Source: Sphingopyxis sp. BSN-002
Lineage (GTDB): Bacteria; Pseudomonadota; Alphaproteobacteria; Sphingomonadales; Sphingomonadaceae
Length of the DNA stretch: 64,000 nt
Assembly (NCBI RefSeq): GCF_022024275.1
Contig: NZ_CP091804.1
Span: 1,550,001 to 1,614,000 of the forward strand
Reading direction: 5' to 3'
Shown: in pieces, positions 14,578 to 25,568 of the stretch
How positions within the stretch are numbered: position 1 is the stretch's first letter
Layout of the letters: the number at the start of each line of letters is the position of its first letter
Program-made: the position numbers and the translations under genes
The notes under the pieces: model-generated
Database searches by the model: none
Seen by the model: the letters and a program-made list of their open reading frames with translations, nothing else
What the model was told of the DNA's origin: nothing

Positions 14578-17418
14578 ATGAAAGTCTTTCCTTTTCTGGG
14601 CGCCGCGACGCTCGCGCTGGCGACGGCCGTTTCGGCCAATGCCCAGACCGCCGCAAAGCCCGCCGGCGCTGCCACCACGGTGCCGCCGATCGCCTACAAG
14701 GAACGCATCCTGAAGAACGGCCTGCGCGTGCTGTCGTTGCAGGACACGTCCACGCCCAATGTGATGGTGTCGGTCTGGTACGACGTCGGATCGAAGCACG
14801 ACCCCGAAAAGCGCTCGGGCTTCGCGCACCTCTTCGAACATATCCTCAGCCGCAAGACCGTGAACATGCCCTACAACATGATCAACCGCCTGACCGAGGA
14901 TGTCGGCGGGGTGCGCAACGCCTCGACCAGCTTCGACCGCACCAATTATTACGAGACGGTCCCCGCGCAATATCTCGAAACGATGCTGTGGACGCACGCC
15001 GAGCGCATGGCGCGTCCCGTCGTCGACAAGGAAGTGTTCGAGACCGAACGCAACGTCGTGAAGGAGGAACTGCGCCAGCGCGTGCTCGCACCGCCCTATG
15101 GCCGGCTGTTCAACTTCGCGCTCAGCGAAAACACCTTCGACGTCCTGCCGCACCGCCGCCCGGTGATCGGCACGATCGCCGACCTCGAGGCGGCGACGCT
15201 CGACGATGCACGCGCCTTTCACGAGGCCTTTTACGGCCCCGACACCGCGACGCTGATCGTCGCGGGCAATTTCGACGAGGCACGCCTTCAGTCGCTCGTC
15301 GACAATTATTTCGGCGCGATTCCGAAGCGCGCGAAGGCCATCCCGCTGGCGATCAAGGGCAAGGAGCCGCCGATGGCGCCGCGCCGCGTCAACGCGACCG
15401 GACCCAATGTTCCGCTGCCCGTCGTCGGCGCGATCTACAAGGCGCCGGGGGCGGGCAATCCCGACACTCCCGCGCTCGAGGTGATGAACGCGATCCTGTC
15501 GCGCGGCGAAAATTCGCGGCTGCACAAGGCGCTGGTCCGCACCGGGATGGCGAGCGAGATCGACGCGAGCGTCGACTTTACCGAGGAAGCCGGCGGCATC
15601 ACCCCCTTTGCGATCCTCAGCGACGGGCAGGATCCCGAAAAGGTCGCCGCCGCGCTCGACGCGGTGCTGGCGGATATCGCCGCAGCCCCGGTCTCCGACG
15701 CCGAACTCGCCGAGGCCAAGACCGAACTGCTCGCCGCGACCCTTGCCGAACGCGAGACCTTCTCGGGCCGCGCCTTCGAACTCGGCGAAGCGCTCGTCCT
15801 CACCGGCGATCCCGCCGCCGCGAACAAGCGCCTCGATGCGATCGCGCGCGTGACAAAGGCCGACGTCGCGCGCGTCGCGAAGAAATATCTCGACCCCAAG
15901 GCACGCGTCGAGCTGCGCTACACGGCGGGCGACGGCGACCCGAAGAGTTGGGCCAACCCCCGGCCGATGCCCGTTTTCCCGACCGTTCCCCCCGCGACCG
16001 GTACCCCCAACGAGCTGGCGGCCGAGGCGGCCCGGCAAGCGCCGCCGGCGCCGACCGCCGCGCCCGCGGTCACCCCGCCGAAGATCGCCGAAAGCCGCCT
16101 CGACAACGGCATCCGCGTCGTCGCTGTGCGGACCGGCGCAGTACCGCTCGCGACGCTCAGCGTCGTGATCGGCGGCGGCTCGTCGACCGATCCGAAGGGA
16201 CGCGCCGGGGTCGCCACCATGGCCGCCGACCTTGCCGCAAAGGGCACGCCGACGCGCTCGGCCGAACAGATCGCCGCCGCGCTCGAAAGCCTCGGTGCCA
16301 CGATCACCGCCGGCGCCACACCCGACGGCAGCATCCTGTCGGTCACCGCGCCCGCTGCTAACCTCGATGCGGTCGGGACGATCCTCGCCGACGTGGTCCG
16401 CGGCGCGAACTATCCCGAAGAGGAGTTCGGGATCGAACGCAAGCGCATGACCGACGGCCTGCGCGTCGCGCTCAACAATCCCGGCGCGATCGCCGCGATG
16501 GTCGCACAGCCCCTCCTCTACGGCGCGGCGCCCTATGGCGGGCAGAGCGGCGGCACGCCGAAAAGCCTCGCCGCGATCGGCCGCGACGACCTCGTCGCGT
16601 ATCGCCGCACCTGGTGGCATCCCGCAAACATCTCGGTCGTCGTCACCGGCGGCATCGACCCGGCGGCCGGCAGTGCGCTTGCCGCCCGCCTGTTCGCCGA
16701 CTGGAAGGCCGATGGCCCGGCGCCCGCACTGCCCGGATCGCGCGCGGGCGCGGCCCAGCCGCCGCGCACGATCGTCGTCGACCTGCCCGGCGCAGGACAG
16801 GCCGCAGTGCTCGCCGCGGTACGCGGGGTCAGCCGCAGCGACGCCGGCTACCCGTCGCTCCTTCTCGCCAATTCGGTGCTCGGCGCCGGCTCGAACGGCC
16901 GCCTCTTCACCGAAGTGCGCAGCAAGCGCGCGCTGAGCTATGGCGCCTACAGCTCGATGCCGGCGCGCGCCGACACCGCGCTGCTCGTCGCGAGCGCGCA
17001 GACGAAGAACGAGAGCGCGACCGAAGTCGCCGAAATCTTCCTGAACGAGTTCAAGCGCCTCGGAGCCGAGCCTATCACCGCCGACGCGCTCGCCAAGCGC
17101 CGCGCCTTTCTCGACGGCGCCTACGGCCGCCAGCTCGAAACCGGCGGCGGCTATGGTACGATCGTCTCGGGACTGATCCTGCAGGGGCTGCAGCCTGCCG
17201 ACGCGCTCACCTATAGCGCGCGCCTCGCCGCGGTGACCCCCGAGGCCGCGAACGCAATCGCGGCGAAAGCCGTCGCGCCGGAAAACGCCTCGCTGATCAT
17301 CGTCGGCGATTCGGCGAAGTTCATCGACAAGCTTCGCGCGCTGCGCCCCGATCTGGTCGTCATCCCGGCGAGCAAACTGGATCTGGAGTCGCCGACGCTG
17401 GGTGCAGAGGCGCCCTAG
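14578..17418 (+). CDS. Secreted M16 zinc metallopeptidase, two fused M16 units
   Basis: A 946-residue precursor with a signal peptide ending VSANAQ. The first M16 unit (about 45-480) has the inverted zinc motif H84-L-F-E87-H88 and the downstream ligand E164 in NVVKEEL, 76 residues on, as expected. The second unit (about 500-930) lacks an HxxEH motif: GVATMAADLAAKGT stands in its place, so it is probably the non-catalytic half that closes the chamber. The two halves that are separate genes in many bacteria are thus one chain here. Conserved R/Y residues occur in RSKRALSYGAYSS. Likely a periplasmic peptidase clearing unfolded peptides. Confidence 0.92.
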   Translation: MKVFPFLGAATLALATAVSANAQTAAKPAGAATTVPPIAYKERILKNGLRVLSLQDTSTPNVMVSVWYDVGSKHDPEKRSGFAHLFEHILSRKTVNMPYNMINRLTEDVGGVRNASTSFDRTNYYETVPAQYLETMLWTHAERMARPVVDKEVFETERNVVKEELRQRVLAPPYGRLFNFALSENTFDVLPHRRPVIGTIADLEAATLDDARAFHEAFYGPDTATLIVAGNFDEARLQSLVDNYFGAIPKRAKAIPLAIKGKEPPMAPRRVNATGPNVPLPVVGAIYKAPGAGNPDTPALEVMNAILSRGENSRLHKALVRTGMASEIDASVDFTEEAGGITPFAILSDGQDPEKVAAALDAVLADIAAAPVSDAELAEAKTELLAATLAERETFSGRAFELGEALVLTGDPAAANKRLDAIARVTKADVARVAKKYLDPKARVELRYTAGDGDPKSWANPRPMPVFPTVPPATGTPNELAAEAARQAPPAPTAAPAVTPPKIAESRLDNGIRVVAVRTGAVPLATLSVVIGGGSSTDPKGRAGVATMAADLAAKGTPTRSAEQIAAALESLGATITAGATPDGSILSVTAPAANLDAVGTILADVVRGANYPEEEFGIERKRMTDGLRVALNNPGAIAAMVAQPLLYGAAPYGGQSGGTPKSLAAIGRDDLVAYRRTWWHPANISVVVTGGIDPAAGSALAARLFADWKADGPAPALPGSRAGAAQPPRTIVVDLPGAGQAAVLAAVRGVSRSDAGYPSLLLANSVLGAGSNGRLFTEVRSKRALSYGAYSSMPARADTALLVASAQTKNESATEVAEIFLNEFKRLGAEPITADALAKRRAFLDGAYGRQLETGGGYGTIVSGLILQGLQPADALTYSARLAAVTPEAANAIAAKAVAPENASLIIVGDSAKFIDKLRALRPDLVVIPASKLDLESPTLGAEAP

Positions 17419-18518
17419 CCGGCCTGCCGCCGGGCGATTTCCTTCGACCCCACCGGCAGGTCGAGGATCATCCCGTCATACCCCAGCGTCCACCCGGACG
17501 CCGGGCGGGCGTCGGCGAGCCCGCGCGCGAAGATCTGCCGCAGCAGCCAGTTGTCGGGTGCGATCGGCCCCATATGGTTGAACACCAGCAGTTTCACCTT
17601 CGCAGCATTTGCTGCCTCGGCCGCCTGCACCGGCGTGACGTGATAGTTCCCGACCTGCCCGATCACCCTGGCAAGCTTCGTCCGCCCCGCCTCGGCCAGC
17701 GCCTGGGCAAAGGTCTGCCGCATCGCCTCGCTCTGCCCTTCGTGGACCAGCAGGTCGGCATCTTTCGCGGCGCGCACCAGATTGGACGACACCGCGGTAT
17801 CGCCGGAGATCACGACCGAGCGCCCCTTGTAATCGAACCGGTATCCCACCGCCGGATAGACCGGCTCATGCATCACCTGGAACGCGGTGATGCGCAGGCC
17901 GTCCTTGTCATAGATGATCGCCGATGCATCATGCTTCACGCGCTGCGCCTCGTCGGCCAGCCCGAACGGAACCGCCACCAGCTCGGCCGCCGCGGCGTCC
18001 AGCTCATGTTCGCCCGCGCGATAGGCGGCATCGGCGGCATAGGTCCGGTTCACCCCCGCCGCGAGTTCCTCGACCCCGGTCGGACCATAGAGCGGCAGCG
18101 GCGCGGTCCGCCCCGCGACCCAGCCCTGCATCCGGAACTCGCCAAGATCGCCGATATGGTCCGAATGGAAATGCGTCAGCATCACCCCTTCGATGCGCTC
18201 GAAAGGAAAGCGCCACAGGCCGAGGCGGTTCGCCGATCCCGGTCCGGTATCGACGACGAAGACATGCGTGCCCGCCATCACGACGGTGCACGCCTTTGCG
18301 CGCACCATGCTCGGCGGCGGCGCCGAGGTGCCGCACAGCAACACCTTCAGATGCCCCTCCGCGGGCATCATGTCGGCGTGCACCGCCATGCCGCGCTTGA
18401 CGCCCTGAACGAACAGCCAGTCCTGCACCGCGGGCACGCGCAGCGCCGCAAAGGCGCCGATTGCGAGCACAACCAGGAGGATCAGGACCGTCCGGACCCG
18501 CTTGAACCGCACCTTCAT
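17415..18518 (-). CDS. Membrane-anchored metallo-beta-lactamase-fold hydrolase
   Basis: A 367-residue protein with one N-terminal transmembrane helix (residues 10-27) and an MBL domain. The metal-binding motif is THFHSDH (115-121), with later ligands in VMHEPVYPAVGYRF, SGDTAVSSN and FNHMGP. VFVVDTGPGSANRLG precedes the motif as in RNase Z/arylsulfatase-like MBL enzymes. No substrate can be assigned. It converges with the M16 gene (4-bp overlap) and lies downstream of two TetR-type dyads, so its expression may be controlled by a TetR repressor encoded elsewhere. Confidence 0.82.
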   Translation of the reverse strand: MKVRFKRVRTVLILLVVLAIGAFAALRVPAVQDWLFVQGVKRGMAVHADMMPAEGHLKVLLCGTSAPPPSMVRAKACTVVMAGTHVFVVDTGPGSANRLGLWRFPFERIEGVMLTHFHSDHIGDLGEFRMQGWVAGRTAPLPLYGPTGVEELAAGVNRTYAADAAYRAGEHELDAAAAELVAVPFGLADEAQRVKHDASAIIYDKDGLRITAFQVMHEPVYPAVGYRFDYKGRSVVISGDTAVSSNLVRAAKDADLLVHEGQSEAMRQTFAQALAEAGRTKLARVIGQVGNYHVTPVQAAEAANAAKVKLLVFNHMGPIAPDNWLLRQIFARGLADARPASGWTLGYDGMILDLPVGSKEIARRQAG

Positions 18519-18557
18519 CCCGCTCTCCCGGCCGGCCCGGCCGGAGGGTCCGGCCGA

Positions 18558-18599
18558 ATTGACTAAATGGTCAATTGGCCGAAACTGACTATTCAGTCA
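18558..18599 (-). promoter_or_regulatory. Two dyads upstream of the MBL gene
   Basis: ATTGACTAAATGGTCAAT (18558-18575; 6-bp perfect arms) and TGACTATTCAGTCA (18586-18599; 5-bp arms) lie 40-81 bp upstream of the MBL gene start. Paired TGAC-type dyads of this size are typical TetR-family operators. The second one includes the stop codon of the upstream iminopeptidase gene. Confidence 0.5.
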
Positions 18600-19681
18600 A
18601 GAGGCGGAAGGCCATCCATGATCGCGGTCAGCGCCAGCGCATTGTCGCGCTCCATCGCGCTGTGCCCGGCGTTGGTCACCACATAGGTCGCGGGCTCGGC
18701 ACCCACGCCGCGCAGCGCCGCGGCCAGCCGCGACGCCTGCGTCAGCGGGCACACCTCGTCGAAGCGACCGTGGACGATATGCACAGGGATCGACGCGAGC
18801 ACGCCGATGTTGTCGAAGAAATGCCCCGGCTCGATAAACAGGTCGTTGTCGAAATAATGCGCCTCGATCTGCGCAAAGCAGAGGGCAAAATCGGCGTCGC
18901 CGAACTTCCCCGTATCGGCGGTCTCGGGAACCATGTTCGAGATCACGCCCTCCCACAGTGACCAGGTCAGTGCGGCGCGGAGCTGCTTCTCCTTCTCCGC
19001 ATCGGTCGCGGGCACCATATCGAAGATCGCCTTGTACGACTTCATCACGTCGCCGCGCTCGTCGGGGGTCAGCACCTCCAGCAGCTCGGCCCATTCGTCG
19101 GGGTAGTTGATATAGGCGCCCGGCGCGGTCAGTCCGTAGGGGTCCGCGTCCCATGTCGCGGCATTGCCCTGATAGAGATAGAGCAAATCCTCGGCCGCGC
19201 CGAGGAAAATACCGCGCAGGATCAGGCTCGCGCAATGGCCGGGATGCGCGATCGCATAGGCCATCGCCAGCGTGCTTCCCCAGCTCCCGCCGAAGACATG
19301 CATACGCCCCTCGATCTCCAGCTCTTCGCGCAGCTTCACGATATCGCCGATCAGGTCGGCGGTCGTGTTGTTGCGCAGCGCCGCCGCCGGACCCGCCGCC
19401 GCGACATTGGGCTCGCTCTTGCCGCACCCGCGCTGGTCGAACAGGATCACGCGATACCGCTTCGGATCGAAGAAGCGCGCCATCACCGGCGCACATGCCC
19501 CGCCCGGCCCGCCGTGCAGGAACATCACCGGCTCGCCGTCGGGATTGCCATATTCTTCCCAATAGATGCGGTGCCCCGCCTCGATGTCGACCTCCAGCCA
19601 GCCGAAATTCAGGCACGGCGGCTGCGGATAAACCCACTCGTCGCCGATCTTGCTCGATGCCTGCAGCCGCGAAAAATCCAT
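18593..19681 (-). CDS. pip: Proline iminopeptidase-like alpha/beta hydrolase
   Basis: A 362-residue enzyme that removes N-terminal proline from peptides. FLHGGPGGACAP forms the oxyanion region, S133 in GGSWGSTLAM is the nucleophile, and HGRFDEVCP and VTNAGHSA supply the aspartate and histidine. DQRGCGKS is the conserved motif of the S33 family. The start at 19681 (MDFSRLQ) is chosen because similarity begins shortly after it; a 24-residue upstream extension is possible. It sits with other peptidases in this region. The cap domain is a little longer than in the classic enzyme, so specificity may differ. Confidence 0.85.
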   Translation of the reverse strand: MDFSRLQASSKIGDEWVYPQPPCLNFGWLEVDIEAGHRIYWEEYGNPDGEPVMFLHGGPGGACAPVMARFFDPKRYRVILFDQRGCGKSEPNVAAAGPAAALRNNTTADLIGDIVKLREELEIEGRMHVFGGSWGSTLAMAYAIAHPGHCASLILRGIFLGAAEDLLYLYQGNAATWDADPYGLTAPGAYINYPDEWAELLEVLTPDERGDVMKSYKAIFDMVPATDAEKEKQLRAALTWSLWEGVISNMVPETADTGKFGDADFALCFAQIEAHYFDNDLFIEPGHFFDNIGVLASIPVHIVHGRFDEVCPLTQASRLAAALRGVGAEPATYVVTNAGHSAMERDNALALTAIMDGLPPLD

Positions 19682-19754
19682 GCGTGCGTCCTTTCCCGGG
19701 GAGTCGTGATGCGCCTCTATCGGCGGCGAGGGGGCGATACGCAACTCCCTCATC

Positions 19755-19771
19755 CGTCACAGGAATGTCAT
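19755..19771 (+). promoter_or_regulatory. Pho-box-like direct repeat upstream of pit
   Basis: CGTCACAGGAATGTCAT has two PhoB half-site-like hexamers (CGTCAC and TGTCAT) with the 11-bp period of a Pho box, 45 bp upstream of the phosphate transporter start. This suggests control by phosphate limitation; a single unit is weak evidence. Confidence 0.4.
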
Positions 19772-19815
19772 CCGCAGGGCATAGCGCAACGGTACCGAAT
19801 CCGGGAAGGACCGAC

Positions 19816-21447
19816 ATGAACGCCACGACTGCAGACGCCGCCAGCATCCCGGATGCCGAATTCGAACGTCCCGATCTCGACAAGGGACTGGGCGCAGCGG
19901 GCAATATGGGCTTCCTCGCAGCGATCATCGCCGCGCTCGGCTATGTCGCCTACAGCGTCTATGCCGACGCGGCCGCCGCCGGCGTCCATGCGACTGCGCT
20001 CCTTCCCTTCGCGCTGCTCTTCCTCGCGCTGGTGATCGCGCTGGGCTTCGAGTTCGTGAACGGCTTCCACGACACCGCGAACGCCGTCGCGACCGTCATC
20101 TATACCAACTCGATGCCCGCCAATTACGCGGTCGTCTGGTCGGGCTTCTTCAACTTCCTCGGCGTGCTGCTTTCGACCGGCGCGGTCGCCTTCGGCATCG
20201 TCTCGCTCCTTCCCGTCGAACTGATCCTGCAGGTCGGCTCGAATGCCGGCTTCGCGATGGTGTTCGCGCTGCTCATCGCGGCGATCGTCTGGAATCTCGC
20301 GACCTGGTATTTCGGCATTCCCTCCTCGTCGTCGCACACGCTGATCGGTTCGATCATCGGCGTGGGCGTCGCCAACGCCATGCTCCACGGCAAGAGCGGC
20401 ACCGCCGGAGTCGACTGGGGCAAGGCGACCGAGATCGGCTACGCACTCCTCCTGTCGCCGCTGCTCGGTTTCACCGTCGCGGCGCTGCTGTTCCTCGCGA
20501 TGAAGGTGCTGGTCAGGAACAAGACGCTCTATGAGGCGCCGAAGGGCGACACGCCTCCCCCGCTCTGGATCCGGGCGCTCCTGATCTTCACCTGCACCGG
20601 GGTCAGCTTCGCGCACGGCTCGAACGACGGGCAAAAGGGTATGGGCCTGATCATGCTGATCCTGATCGGCACCGTCCCGACCGCCTATGCGCTCAACCGC
20701 GCGGTTCCCGAGAAATATGTGCAGGAGTTCGTCGTGAACTCGAACGCCGCCGAACAGGCGCTTGCGGCGCACGGCGGCGGGCCGAACCCGGCAGTCGCCT
20801 CGCCGCAGGATGCGCGCCGCGCGGTCACCGCCTATATCGCCGACAAGAAGCTGTCGCCGACGACGCTTCCCGCGCTCGGCGCGCTCGTCGACCAGGTCGA
20901 GACGCAGGTCAGCGGCTATGGTTCGCTCGCCAAGGTTCCGGCCGCCGCGACCGAAAATATGCGCAACGACATGTATCTCGCGTCGGAGGCGATCAAGCGG
21001 CTCGGCAAGGAAAAAACGCTGACCTTTACCGAAAGCGAGACCGCGGCGCTCACCACCTACAAGGCCTCGCTCGACAGCGCGACGCGCTTTATCCCGACCT
21101 GGGTCAAGATCGCGGTCGCCTTCGCGCTCGGCCTCGGCACGATGATCGGCTGGAAACGCATCGTCGTCACCGTCGGCGAAAAGATCGGCAAGTCGCACCT
21201 CACCTATGCGCAGGGCGCCTCGGCGGAACTTGTCGCGATGGGGACGATCGGCGCCGCCGACATGCTCGGCCTGCCGGTCTCGACCACGCACGTCCTGTCG
21301 TCAGGCGTCGCCGGCACAATGGCCGCGAACCGCTCGGGGCTACAGATGTCGACGATCCGCAACCTGCTGATGGCCTGGGTACTCACGCTTCCGGTGTCGA
21401 TCGTGCTCGCAGGCGTGCTATACGCGATCCTCAACGCCATCTTCTAA
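19816..21447 (+). CDS. pit: Low-affinity inorganic phosphate transporter, PiT family
   Basis: A 543-residue inner-membrane transporter with two PHO4 halves. The first signature is GFEFVNGFHDTANAVATVIY, followed by WYFGIPSSSSHTLIGSIIG; the second is SFAHGSNDGQKGMG and ADMLGLPVSTTHVLSSGVAG, each with the conserved S/T-H and N-D residues that bind phosphate. A long hydrophilic loop (about 300-420) separates the halves. These proteins import metal-phosphate complexes with protons or sodium. Start at 19816 follows GGGAAGGA. A Pho-box-like site lies upstream and a polyphosphate kinase gene is near, suggesting a phosphate-handling group. Confidence 0.92.
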   Translation: MNATTADAASIPDAEFERPDLDKGLGAAGNMGFLAAIIAALGYVAYSVYADAAAAGVHATALLPFALLFLALVIALGFEFVNGFHDTANAVATVIYTNSMPANYAVVWSGFFNFLGVLLSTGAVAFGIVSLLPVELILQVGSNAGFAMVFALLIAAIVWNLATWYFGIPSSSSHTLIGSIIGVGVANAMLHGKSGTAGVDWGKATEIGYALLLSPLLGFTVAALLFLAMKVLVRNKTLYEAPKGDTPPPLWIRALLIFTCTGVSFAHGSNDGQKGMGLIMLILIGTVPTAYALNRAVPEKYVQEFVVNSNAAEQALAAHGGGPNPAVASPQDARRAVTAYIADKKLSPTTLPALGALVDQVETQVSGYGSLAKVPAAATENMRNDMYLASEAIKRLGKEKTLTFTESETAALTTYKASLDSATRFIPTWVKIAVAFALGLGTMIGWKRIVVTVGEKIGKSHLTYAQGASAELVAMGTIGAADMLGLPVSTTHVLSSGVAGTMAANRSGLQMSTIRNLLMAWVLTLPVSIVLAGVLYAILNAIF

Positions 21448-21504
21448 AGGATCACGCCCACGGTTCCGAAGGACGAAACGCCCACCCCGGATTTCGGGGC
21501 GATC

Positions 21505-22455
21505 GTGATGCAGCCCGGGCTCGTCTGGGGCTGCGCGCGAACCGGCGACGGCACCACGCTGATCGATGAATGCGACGACAGGGAGGACGCGAGTTTCCGC
21601 TGGCTCCACCTCAACCTCGCCGACGACCGCACGCAACGCTGGCTCGAACGGTCGACCAGCCTGCCTAGGCCAATCCACGACCTGATGCTCGCGCGCGAAA
21701 CGCACCAGCAGGTGATGGTCGAGGACGGCATCGTCGGGCTCGTCCTGCAGGATTTCGAACGCGACTTCGACGCCGCCGAAACCTCGCAGATCGGCGCGCT
21801 CCATATCGTCATCACCCCGGGGCTGATGCTCACCGGACGCTATCATCCGATCCGCTCGGCCGACATCATCCGCCAGCGCATCGCCGCGGGCTATGACGTC
21901 TGCGACGGCGCGACCGCGCTCAATCTCGTCGTCGGCACCATGGTCGACGGGCTCGGCCAGCATGTCCACGGCCTCGCACACGATATCCAGACCGCCGAGG
22001 ACGAATTCCTCAACGAGAGGATGAGCCCCGCCACCCGCGATCTTATCGCGGTGCGCCGCCGCGGCGCGCGCCTTCACCGCCTCGTTTCGGGAATGCGCGC
22101 GACGCTCGTCCGGCTCGAGAAGGATCCCGACCTGCCCGGGGTGTTCGCCCCCGTCGCCGAACGTCACGTCCAGCGCCTCCACGCGCTCGATACCGACGTC
22201 GCAAGCACACAGGCGCAGCTTCGCCAGCTCCGCGACGAGCTCGATCTGCAGGCGGCGCAAAGGACCAACCAGAATCTCTATTTCCTGTCGGTGATCAGCG
22301 CGCTGCTGCTGCCCGCGACGCTCGTCACGGGCTTTTTCGGCATGAACACCGGCGGCCTGCCCTTCGCGCACACGCAGGCGGGGACCTTCGTCGCCGCGCT
22401 GGCCGCGGTCACCTCGTCGGTCGCGACCTGGCTGCTGCTCCGCCGCCGACCCTAA
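21505..22455 (+). CDS. zntB: ZntB-type member of the CorA metal transporter family
   Basis: About 316 residues with a large N-terminal cytoplasmic domain and two C-terminal transmembrane helices. The pore signature GMN appears in LVTGFFGMNTGGLPF, with the acidic/long coiled helix before it. The N-terminal WLHLNLADDRTQRWL matches the ZntB subgroup, which moves zinc. The start is either GTG 21505 or ATG 21508; the reading frame gives no other clue. The gene ends overlapping ppk2 by 4 bp on the opposite strand. Confidence 0.85.
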   Translation: MMQPGLVWGCARTGDGTTLIDECDDREDASFRWLHLNLADDRTQRWLERSTSLPRPIHDLMLARETHQQVMVEDGIVGLVLQDFERDFDAAETSQIGALHIVITPGLMLTGRYHPIRSADIIRQRIAAGYDVCDGATALNLVVGTMVDGLGQHVHGLAHDIQTAEDEFLNERMSPATRDLIAVRRRGARLHRLVSGMRATLVRLEKDPDLPGVFAPVAERHVQRLHALDTDVASTQAQLRQLRDELDLQAAQRTNQNLYFLSVISALLLPATLVTGFFGMNTGGLPFAHTQAGTFVAALAAVTSSVATWLLLRRRP

Positions 22456-23363
22456 TACAGCTCGGGCACATACATTTCGGGCGGGATCGGGTGTCGCTCA
22501 TAATCGGAGTGACGCACCCGCGCCGGCAGCACCACCGCCGGCCGCTCGACCTCCTGATACGGAATCTGCGCCAGCAAATGCGCAATGCAGTTCAGCCGCG
22601 CCTTCTTCTTGTCGACCGCCTCGACCAGCCACCACGGCGCCTCGGCGATATGCGTGCGCTCGAGCATGTCCTCCTTCGCGCGCGTATAATCCTCCCACCG
22701 CCGCCGCGATTCGACGTCCATCGGCGACAGCTTCCATTGCTTCAGCGGGTCGTGGATCCGCATCTGGAACCGGAATTGCTGCTCCTCGTCGGTGATCGAA
22801 AACCAGTATTTCAGCAGAACGATCCCCGACCGCACGAGCATCCGCTCGAACTCGGGAACCGAGCGGAAGAATTCCTCGCATTCGTCCTCGGTGCAGAAAC
22901 CCATCACGCGTTCGACCCCGGCGCGATTGTACCAGCTGCGGTCGAACAGCACGATCTCGCCCGCCGCAGGCAGGTGCGGGACATAGCGCTGGAAATACCA
23001 TTGGCTGCGCTCGCGCTCGCTCGGCGCGGGCAGTGCGACGACGCGGCAGACGCGCGGATTGAGCCGCTGGGTGATGCGCTTGATCGCGCCGCCCTTGCCC
23101 GCGGAATCGCGCCCTTCGAACAGCACCGCGACCTTCAGCCCCTGTTTCTGGACCCAATCCTGCAGGATCACGAGTTCGTGCTGCAGCCGGAACAGCTCGC
23201 GAAAATAGATGCGCCGGTCGATCGCCTCGCGGTCGGGATGGTCCGACAGATCGCCGAGCAGCGCCTCGAGCCGGCTTTCGTCCATTTCCATCTCCAGCTC
23301 CTCGTCGAAGCTGTCGGCGATTTCTTCCTTGATGCGGTCGAGGTCGGAAAGGCTGTCGTCCAT
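22452..23363 (-). CDS. ppk2: Polyphosphate kinase 2
   Basis: A 303-residue PPK2 enzyme that transfers phosphate between polyphosphate and nucleotides. Walker A FEGRDSAGKGG (82-92), the Walker B/lid region LFDRSWYNRAGVERVMGF and the lid motif R-x-RRWEDYTRAKEDM are visible. It is a single-domain protein of the class that mainly makes GTP or ATP from polyphosphate. An acidic N-terminal tail (residues 1-45) is typical. Converges with zntB. With pit nearby it points to phosphate storage, although each gene has its own direction. Confidence 0.92.
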   Translation of the reverse strand: MDDSLSDLDRIKEEIADSFDEELEMEMDESRLEALLGDLSDHPDREAIDRRIYFRELFRLQHELVILQDWVQKQGLKVAVLFEGRDSAGKGGAIKRITQRLNPRVCRVVALPAPSERERSQWYFQRYVPHLPAAGEIVLFDRSWYNRAGVERVMGFCTEDECEEFFRSVPEFERMLVRSGIVLLKYWFSITDEEQQFRFQMRIHDPLKQWKLSPMDVESRRRWEDYTRAKEDMLERTHIAEAPWWLVEAVDKKKARLNCIAHLLAQIPYQEVERPAVVLPARVRHSDYERHPIPPEMYVPELY

Positions 23364-23486
23364 GGCAAAGGCTCCTGCTCAGGCGACCGCTATGGCGGCA
23401 AGATTGCCGTCCTGTGACAGCACGGCGGTTCACAAAGCCGGCGGCGCTGGCTAGGCTCACCCGCAAATCACAATGGAAAGCCTTTC

Positions 23487-25142
<1,656 letters not shown>

Positions 25143-25145
25143 GCA

Positions 25146-25529
25146 ATGAGCCTGATCCTCGGCCTCGCCTTTGCGGCAACGGCACCCGCAGCACCGACCG
25201 CGATCCTCGACGAGCTCGGCCGCAACGGCACATTGACGGTCGCATCGGGCGACCGCCCCCGCGATCGCCAGAAGGTCCTCGAGATCGAAGTCAGGACCTG
25301 CAACATCGCTTTCAAGACGAAGCTGCTCCCGAACGGCTTCGCCGCACATATGATCGACATCGGCGAGGGCGGAAAGATCAAGCGCGTCGGGCGCAACACC
25401 GTTCGCCTCGACGGCTCGACCCGCTTCCCGAAAATGTCGGTCCTCGTTTCGGGCGGCGAGACCAAGGCGCTCTACGAGGCGCTGGAAGCTGTTCGCAAAT
25501 CCTGCGAGAGGTCGGAGCAAATATTCTGA
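25146..25529 (+). CDS. Small secreted protein of unknown function, operon partner of the M28 peptidase
   Basis: A 127-residue protein with a short signal peptide (1-15, LGLAFAATAPAA) and a mature part rich in charged strands (KVLEIEVRTCNIAFKTK, KMSVLVSGGETKALYEALEA). Two cysteines, in RTCNIAF and RKSCERSE, could form a disulfide. I recognise no family. It begins 3 bp after the M28 peptidase stop, so translation is probably coupled; a role as an inhibitor or accessory factor of that peptidase is only a guess. Confidence 0.6.
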   Translation: MSLILGLAFAATAPAAPTAILDELGRNGTLTVASGDRPRDRQKVLEIEVRTCNIAFKTKLLPNGFAAHMIDIGEGGKIKRVGRNTVRLDGSTRFPKMSVLVSGGETKALYEALEAVRKSCERSEQIF

Positions 25530-25568
25530 CGATCGGCCGCTAACGACCGATTGCGGACGATAGAGACA

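Noticed and set aside
12689-16620. Very long open frames on the minus strand opposite the S9 and M16 peptidase genes
   Set aside because: They are antisense to clearly functional genes and have the Arg/Asp/Gly-rich low-complexity composition expected from GC-rich codon bias.
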